From Sandaracinaceae bacterium (GTDB taxonomy: Bacteria > Myxococcota_A > Polyangia > Polyangiales > Sandaracinaceae), in the NCBI GenBank assembly GCA_019637095.1, contig JAHBWG010000022.1, positions 1 to 64,000 on the forward strand: a stretch of DNA of 64,000 bases, written 5' to 3'. The translations under genes and the position numbers were made by a program. The notes beneath the pieces are model-generated. The model worked only from the letters and a program-made list of their open reading frames with translations, was not told the origin of the DNA and did not search any database. Positions within the stretch are counted from its first letter, which is position 1. Every line of letters begins with the position of its first letter. Positions 59,927 through 64,000 of the stretch are shown piece after piece.

Positions 59927-59954
59927 TTGACTTGCCCATTCGGGCCTGTATCAT
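59927..59954 (+). promoter_or_regulatory. promoter of the plus exb operon
   Basis: TTGACT (59927-59932) and TATCAT (59949-59954) with a 16-bp spacer match a housekeeping sigma-factor promoter well in a region otherwise GC-rich. The transcript would start near 59961 and have a leader of about 155 bases that contains the triple repeat. Confidence 0.6.
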
Positions 59955-60025
59955 CGCTCGCGCCTTCACCCTGGGGCCTCGTTTCCCGGGCGTGCAGGTG
60001 GACGAACAGATTCGCGTTCGCACAC

Positions 60026-60061
60026 GATTTCGGGACGACGATTTCGGGACGATTTCGGGAC
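60026..60061. repeat. three direct copies of GATTTCGGGAC
   Basis: Exact 11-bp copies start at 60026, 60040 and 60051, with 3 bp between the first two and none between the last two. They lie downstream of the plus promoter, in the leader of exbB. They may be operator half sites or a recent local duplication. Confidence 0.6.
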
Positions 60062-60117
60062 CATCGAGCAGGCCTGGACGGCACGAAGAAGCGCGGACTG
60101 CAGGAGGACGAAGCAAC

Positions 60118-60765
60118 ATGGCTACGCTGGCGCATCACTTCGAGGAAGGCGGATGGGGCATGTACCCCATCCTCGTGTGGCAGATCATCGCGATCGGGAT
60201 CATCATCGAACGCGCGATCTATCTGTACCGCAGCTCGATCAACAAGGACGTGTTCCTCGCCACGATGCAGAAGTGCATCCTCGCCGGCGACGTAGCCCGC
60301 GCGATCAAGCTGTGCTCCGCCGCCAACGCGCCCCTCGCGCGCATCGTCAAAGCGGGCCTGATGAAGGTCAACCGCCCGGACGCCGAGGTCCAGGCCGCGA
60401 TGGACGAGGCCGCGCTCCGCGAGCTGCCCAAGATCGAGTCGCGCACCGGCTACCTCGCGCTGCTCGCGAACCTCGCGATGCTCTCCGGCCTGCTCGGGAC
60501 GGTGACCGGCCTCATCATCGCGTTCGGCGCGGTGGCGAACGCGGACGCGTCCTCGAAGGCGACGATGCTCGCGAAGGGCATCTCGGAGGCCATGAACTGC
60601 ACCGCGTTCGGCCTCTTCGCCGCGATCCTCGCGCTGCTCGGCTTCGCCGTGCTCAACGGCAAGACGCAGAGCCTGCTCGACGACATCAACGCGGCGACCG
60701 TCCAGGTCATGAACCTGGTCGTGAACAACCGCTCGAAGATCAACATCCAGGGCGCCGCGGCCTGA
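60118..60765 (+). CDS. ExbB/TolQ-type proton channel protein (plus operon)
   Basis: A 215-residue ExbB-family protein with three helices (near 16-34, 112-135 and 158-180). Helices two and three read LANLAMLSGLLGTVTGLIIA and GISEAMNCTAFGLFAAILAL, typical of the channel. The start ATG 60118 has AGGAGG 10 bases upstream. It is about as similar to the minus-operon ExbB as family members generally are, so the two operons are old paralogs. It powers the two ExbD proteins encoded next. Confidence 0.9.
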   Translation: MATLAHHFEEGGWGMYPILVWQIIAIGIIIERAIYLYRSSINKDVFLATMQKCILAGDVARAIKLCSAANAPLARIVKAGLMKVNRPDAEVQAAMDEAALRELPKIESRTGYLALLANLAMLSGLLGTVTGLIIAFGAVANADASSKATMLAKGISEAMNCTAFGLFAAILALLGFAVLNGKTQSLLDDINAATVQVMNLVVNNRSKINIQGAAA

Positions 60766-60778
60766 GCAGGAGCTTCCG

Positions 60779-61255
60779 ATGGGTGGCGTCAACGTAGATG
60801 GCGGTGGACACGGCGGGAAGAAGTCCGTCGACTCCGAGATCCCGCTGATCCCGTTCATCGACCTCCTGCTCTGCTGCGTCATGTTCCTGCTCGTCACCGC
60901 GGTGTGGAACAAGCTGGCGCGGATCGACGCCAACCAGCAGCAGCCGGGGCGTGAGGCGCAGATCGACCAGCCGCCGGAGGAGCGCATCCGGCTCTTCCTC
61001 CAGGTCAAGAACACCGGGTACGTGATCGCGGGCACCGACGGGACGAACATCGAGATCCCGAAGAACGGCCCCACGTACGACCTCGAGGCGCTGCGTGAGA
61101 AGCTGCGGGATCGGCGCACCCAGGAGCCGAACCGCCGCGACCTCATCGTCGCGCCCGAGGACGGGGTGCTCTACGAGGACGTCGTCGCGGCGATGGACCT
61201 CGTGGTCGGCTCCGGCTACTCGGAAATGTCCCTCTCGGACGGAGCCCACCTCTGA
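60779..61255 (+). CDS. ExbD/TolR-type protein (plus operon, first)
   Basis: A 158-residue ExbD-type protein. The helix EIPLIPFIDLLLCCVMFLLV near 20-40 is nearly identical to that of the solitary ExbD at 55551. The exported domain ends in YEDVVAAMDLVVGSGYSEMS. The Gly-rich leader (MGGVNVDGGGHGGKKSVD) is unusual. The stop overlaps the next ATG by one base (TGATG), so the two ExbD products are coupled. Confidence 0.9.
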   Translation: MGGVNVDGGGHGGKKSVDSEIPLIPFIDLLLCCVMFLLVTAVWNKLARIDANQQQPGREAQIDQPPEERIRLFLQVKNTGYVIAGTDGTNIEIPKNGPTYDLEALREKLRDRRTQEPNRRDLIVAPEDGVLYEDVVAAMDLVVGSGYSEMSLSDGAHL

Positions 61256-61800
61256 TGTCGATCCACGCCCCCGGAAAGCGGCTCCTGCACGAGATCCCGC
61301 TCAAGTTCGTCCACGACCGCGTCGCGGGCGGCTCGCGCAAGGCGACGGACGTGTCGATCGCGCTGATCCCGTTCATCGACTTCCTCGTGGTGCTGGTGGT
61401 CTTCCTCCTGACTTCCTTCAGCGCCTCGGGTGAGCTGCTCGCGCAGCGCGCGAACCTCGTGATGCCGACGGCGGCGAACGTGCGTGAGATCGAGATCGCG
61501 CCGATCATCGCCATCGACCCGCAGGTCGTCACGCTGGACAACCGCCGCATGGCGGACACCCGGACGCTGGCGGACAACCCGAACCTCGAGCGCATCGAGC
61601 AGCTCGTGCAGGACCTCGAGACCCTGCGCCGGAACTGGTCGGTGCTGCATCCGCGCGATCAGTTCCAGGGCGTCGTGATCCTCCAGGCCGACCGCAACGT
61701 CGACTTCCGCGTCATCAAGAAGGTCATGTTCTCGGCGGCCCAGGCGGGCTACACGAACGTGAGCTTCGCGGTGAACCAGGGCGGCAGCGGGGAGGAGTAG
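61255..61800 (+). CDS. ExbD/TolR-type protein (plus operon, second)
   Basis: A 181-residue ExbD-type protein with the helix VSIALIPFIDFLVVLVVFLL near 33-53 and an exported domain ending in YTNVSFAVNQGGSGEE. It has a longer leader than its neighbour. The stop region (GGAGGAG at 61791-61797) also serves as ribosome binding site for the gene that follows. Sequence differs from the first ExbD, so a heterodimer is likely. Confidence 0.89.
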   Translation: MSIHAPGKRLLHEIPLKFVHDRVAGGSRKATDVSIALIPFIDFLVVLVVFLLTSFSASGELLAQRANLVMPTAANVREIEIAPIIAIDPQVVTLDNRRMADTRTLADNPNLERIEQLVQDLETLRRNWSVLHPRDQFQGVVILQADRNVDFRVIKKVMFSAAQAGYTNVSFAVNQGGSGEE

Positions 61801-61804
61801 GCTC

Positions 61805-62854
61805 CTGTCCGACCCCGAGCGCGACGAGCCCAGCCCGCTCGCGCCGGCGCGCCCCGACACCCCCGAGCGCGAAGCGCGCGCCGCGTACGCCCCGAGGTTG
61901 CCTTGGAAATCCGCCATCGCGGTGATCCTCGGCATCGTCGGGGTGTTCGCGTTCTACACCGTCCGGCAGGACCGCCGGAAGGAGGCGCTGCGCGAGCAGA
62001 TGCTCGCGCTGCACGAGACGCAGCTCACGGAGGTCGCGGACCGCTACATGGCGTTCCGCCGCCGCATCGAGGCGCTGGTGCAGCAGGCCGCCGAGGGAGG
62101 CGAGCCCGAGACGTGGGCCGACCCGCGCCTCAACCTCTCGGGGCTCCGCGGCGGCGAGGGGCTCTACCTCCGCGTCCCGGCCGAGTCCGCGTCGAGCGCG
62201 GAGGCGATCGCGGGCGCCGCGCTCACGATGGAGCCCGACGCGATCACGCGCTGCCTCGGCCTGTCGCCCGCGAGCGTGCGAGGGCTCTACGAGCGCGGGG
62301 ACTTCCTGACGCCCGCGTGGCTCGAGAACCTGCGGCAGGAGCAGGACACGATGGCGCTGCGCGTCCTCGACGACCAGCTCGGACGCCACATCCAGGTCGA
62401 CGCGCCGGTCATCCTGAGCATGATGCAGGCGGACTGGCTCATGCTCGTCGTGCAGCGCGGCGAGAGCCGCCGCGACCACCCGGTCGACGTGTTCCTCTGG
62501 GACCTGCGCCGCGACCGCCAGCTCATGCGGGCGCGCATCCAGGGCCGCGGCCTGCTCGTCCCGGTGCGGCTGCGCTTCGAGGGCGTCGCCGCGGGACCGG
62601 CCGCCACGATCGACCCGCGCAGCGCGGGCGCCACCGACTGTTCGATCGCCTCGCAGGTGCGCGCGATCAGCGGGGACGACGCGCTCGAGTTCGACTCGAG
62701 CGACGAGGTCCTCGACGCGGCGCGCCGCGCGCGAGAGGCCGAGGGCGCCGCGGAGAGCGCCGAGGGCGAGGGCGGCGAGAGCCCCGAAGGCGACGAGAGC
62801 CCCGAAGGCGAAGGGGCTCCTGAGGATGGCGCCGGCGAGGCCGCGCCTCCGTGA
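61805..62854 (+). CDS. anchored protein of the plus exb operon, probable CTG start
   Basis: A 349-residue protein if it starts at CTG 61805, 7 bases after a perfect GGAGGAG. That start gives a 36-residue cytoplasmic leader (L-S-D-P-E-R-D-E-P-S-P), then helix KSAIAVILGIVGVFAFYTVR and a large exported domain. TTG 61898 would leave almost no leader and lacks a good binding site. The exported domain is alpha/beta with a heptad-like helix near 60-85 (LHETQLTEVADRYMAFRRRI), has cysteines near 140 and 280, and ends in acidic repeats (ESPEGDESPEGEGAPEDG). No family recognised. As the fourth operon gene it is probably a partner of the ExbBD motor. Confidence 0.75.
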   Translation: MSDPERDEPSPLAPARPDTPEREARAAYAPRLPWKSAIAVILGIVGVFAFYTVRQDRRKEALREQMLALHETQLTEVADRYMAFRRRIEALVQQAAEGGEPETWADPRLNLSGLRGGEGLYLRVPAESASSAEAIAGAALTMEPDAITRCLGLSPASVRGLYERGDFLTPAWLENLRQEQDTMALRVLDDQLGRHIQVDAPVILSMMQADWLMLVVQRGESRRDHPVDVFLWDLRRDRQLMRARIQGRGLLVPVRLRFEGVAAGPAATIDPRSAGATDCSIASQVRAISGDDALEFDSSDEVLDAARRAREAEGAAESAEGEGGESPEGDESPEGEGAPEDGAGEAAPP

Positions 62855-62870
62855 TCGCCCGCGGCGATCC

Positions 62871-63344
62871 TCAGCCCGCGCGCTCGGCCGCGCGCTTGAG
62901 ATCGGCCGCGTAGGTCGCGAAGATCGGCACGAAGTCCGGGAGCGAGCCGGCGATCAGCGGCAGCATCAGCCCCGAGAGCACCTCGACCATGCGCAGCTCG
63001 GTGCCGCCGTCGCGCGGCGCGAGGGTGAACGTGCGCACGCCGCGGAACATCGGCGCCATCCCGTCGCTCCACACCATCGCGCGCCCCGGCTCGACGCGGC
63101 TCACCTTCGGCCGAAAGACCCGGCCCGGCGCGCTCGGCGTCTCGATCGTCAGGCGCCCGCCCTCCTCGATGCGGCCCTCCATGCGCGAGACGGTCGTGTT
63201 CCACTCCGTGAACCGCGCGGCGTCGGTCAGCAGATCCCAGATCCGCTCCGGGGGCGCGTCGACCCACACGGCCACGCCGCACTCCAGACGAAACGTCGTG
63301 CGCGTCGCGCGCGCGACGCCGTCGGCGGCCAGGTCCTCGCTCAT
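62871..63344 (-). CDS. SRPBCC-fold protein (polyketide cyclase/START-like)
   Basis: A 157-residue protein of the SRPBCC superfamily: VDAPPERIWDLLTDAARFTE near 25, then EWNTTVSRMEGRIEEGGRL and the C-terminal helix LPDFVPIFATYAADLKRAAE that closes the ligand cavity. It would bind a small hydrophobic molecule in the cytoplasm. ATG 63344 overlaps the upstream stop by 4 bp. Together with the next SRPBCC gene and the ArsR-type regulator it forms an arrangement common in Actinobacteria and Myxococcota. Ligand unknown. Confidence 0.85.
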   Translation of the reverse strand: MSEDLAADGVARATRTTFRLECGVAVWVDAPPERIWDLLTDAARFTEWNTTVSRMEGRIEEGGRLTIETPSAPGRVFRPKVSRVEPGRAMVWSDGMAPMFRGVRTFTLAPRDGGTELRMVEVLSGLMLPLIAGSLPDFVPIFATYAADLKRAAERAG

Positions 63345-63769
63345 CTCGCCTCCCTCGTGAAGTCGCGGAACGTCGCGAGCACGGCGTCCCACGAGCGCTC
63401 GAAGCGGCCGCGCGACTCGTCCCACGACTCGCTCGTGCCCTCGCGGTGGGTCACCTCGACGAGGGTTCCCTCCGCGTCCTCGCGAAACGAGACCTCGACC
63501 TCCGTCGTGCCGACGCGGCTCCCGGGGACCCAGGTGTAGAGGACGCGCCGCGGCGGATCCCACGCGCGGACCTCGCCGAGCTCCCACTCCTCGCCGGCGG
63601 CCGAGCGCTCCACGAAGCGCCCGCCGACGCGCGGCTCGAGCGTGAGGACCGACTCGCGGAACCGGCGATGCGACGCCGGCCACCACGCGTCGAGCTGCGC
63701 CGTGAACACGGAGAACGCCCGCTCGACGTCGCAGCGCACGACGAGGCGGCGGCGGAGCGGCTCGCTCAT
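63341..63769 (-). CDS. SRPBCC/AHSA1-domain protein
   Basis: A 142-residue protein of the AHSA1/START-like family. Marks: VVRCDVERAFSVFTAQLDAW near 9-30, GGRFVERSAAGEEWELGEV in the middle and a closing helix (RSWDAVLATFRDFTREAR). Related Hsp90-activating domains have the same fold, but here the protein is single-domain. It overlaps the ArsR-type gene by 4 bp and the next gene by 4 bp. The gene trio is probably controlled by the regulator. Ligand unknown. Confidence 0.86.
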   Translation of the reverse strand: MSEPLRRRLVVRCDVERAFSVFTAQLDAWWPASHRRFRESVLTLEPRVGGRFVERSAAGEEWELGEVRAWDPPRRVLYTWVPGSRVGTTEVEVSFREDAEGTLVEVTHREGTSESWDESRGRFERSWDAVLATFRDFTREAR

Positions 63770-64000
63770 CCGCCGTCTCCCTCGGCGAGCTCGGCGAAGC
63801 GCGCGAGGGCCTCGTCCCAGAAGCCGTCGAGCCAGCGGCGGGCGGCGGCGAACCCCGGTGGGTGCAACCGGAAGATGTGCTGCGTCCCGTCGCGTCGCGC
63901 CGTGACGAGCTCGGCGCGGCGCAAGATCGCCAAGTGCTTCGAGACGGCGGGGCGCGTCACCGGGAGCGCGTCCGCGATCACGCCGACCGGGCGCGGGCCT
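63766..64000 (-). CDS. ArsR-family transcriptional regulator (N-terminus outside window)
   Basis: About 78 codons are visible; the start lies beyond the right edge. The helix-turn-helix is clear: GPRPVGVIADALPVTRPAVS, then KHLAILRRAELVTARRDGTQ, followed by a helical end (GFWDEALARFAELAEGDGG). No metal-binding CxC is seen in the visible part, as expected for the ArsR subgroup paired with AHSA1 proteins. The stop overlaps the SRPBCC start by 4 bp. It probably controls its own operon. Confidence 0.85.
   Translation of the reverse strand, partial: GPRPVGVIADALPVTRPAVSKHLAILRRAELVTARRDGTQHIFRLHPPGFAAARRWLDGFWDEALARFAELAEGDGG

Larger units (their letters stand above)
59675..60117. other. 443-bp divergent control region between two exb operons
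   Basis: No gene lies here. It holds back-to-back promoters for the two operons, a triple direct repeat at 60026-60061, a short T run (59858-59862) and the ribosome binding site AGGAGG at 60102-60107 of the plus-strand exbB. The plus operon thus has a leader of about 155 bases. The stretch 59860-60060 is less GC-rich than its surroundings. Confidence 0.65.

Overview
This is a very GC-rich chromosomal window with dense, short-spaced operons. It reads as a myxobacterium-like member of the Myxococcota, closest in style to the Polyangiales/Sandaracinus group. The basis is four Hanks-type Ser/Thr kinases, giant alpha-2-macroglobulin-like proteins, a Srf-type module, a TatT-containing TRAP transporter, several ExbB/ExbD sets, many lipoproteins and OmpA-type envelope proteins, and a metalloprotease with a MYXO-CTERM-like tail. 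The lineage is an inference from gene content. I see no rRNA, IS element, phage gene, integrase or CRISPR array.

Layout. 1-3646: a kinase cut by the left edge, a small anchored protein, a MurG-like glycosyltransferase and a hypothetical protein divergent from it. 3684-10962: a four-gene minus-strand srf-type operon (srfB, a 209-codon gene, a membrane gene in the srfA position, srfC), with a zinc-ribbon gene divergent from it. 12103-16095: a YcaQ-type DNA glycosylase/winged-helix protein, a small membrane protein, an OmpA lipoprotein and an anchored hypothetical. 16329-27646: two tandem alpha-2-macroglobulin-like genes followed by glutathione reductase. 27713-34365: a kinase, a repeat-filled spacer, then a TRAP operon tatT-dctP-dctQ-dctM. 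34453-44735: a small secreted protein and a zinc metalloprotease, then a long minus-strand run (recX, a large OmpA protein, a small secreted protein, a PilZ-like protein, xseB, an outer-membrane-like protein, a lipoprotein, a HEAT-repeat gene with an apparent frameshift, a GIDE-like membrane protein). 44869-52464: kinase with PEGA domain, TonB-dependent receptor with TPR front end, its lipoprotein partner, ribF and tRNA-Ala(GGC). 52519-62854: a Lys/Ala-rich protein, a PDZ membrane lipoprotein, a lone ExbD, another kinase, then two divergent ExbB-ExbD-ExbD operons. 62871-64000: two SRPBCC genes behind an ArsR-type regulator cut by the right edge.

How it fits together. Most of the window concerns the cell envelope: energy transduction to the outer membrane (ExbBD and the TonB-dependent receptor), periplasmic surveillance (macroglobulins), solute capture (TRAP plus TatT), peptidoglycan contact (OmpA domains) and sensing (kinases). 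The most intriguing parts are the Srf module, which joins an actin/Hsp70-like protein, a dynamin-like GTPase and a membrane protein; the macroglobulin pair carrying an embedded pseudopilin-G-like segment; the TRAP permease with a Cys-rich head and acidic tail; and a family of stacked hairpins repeated in two intergenic spacers.
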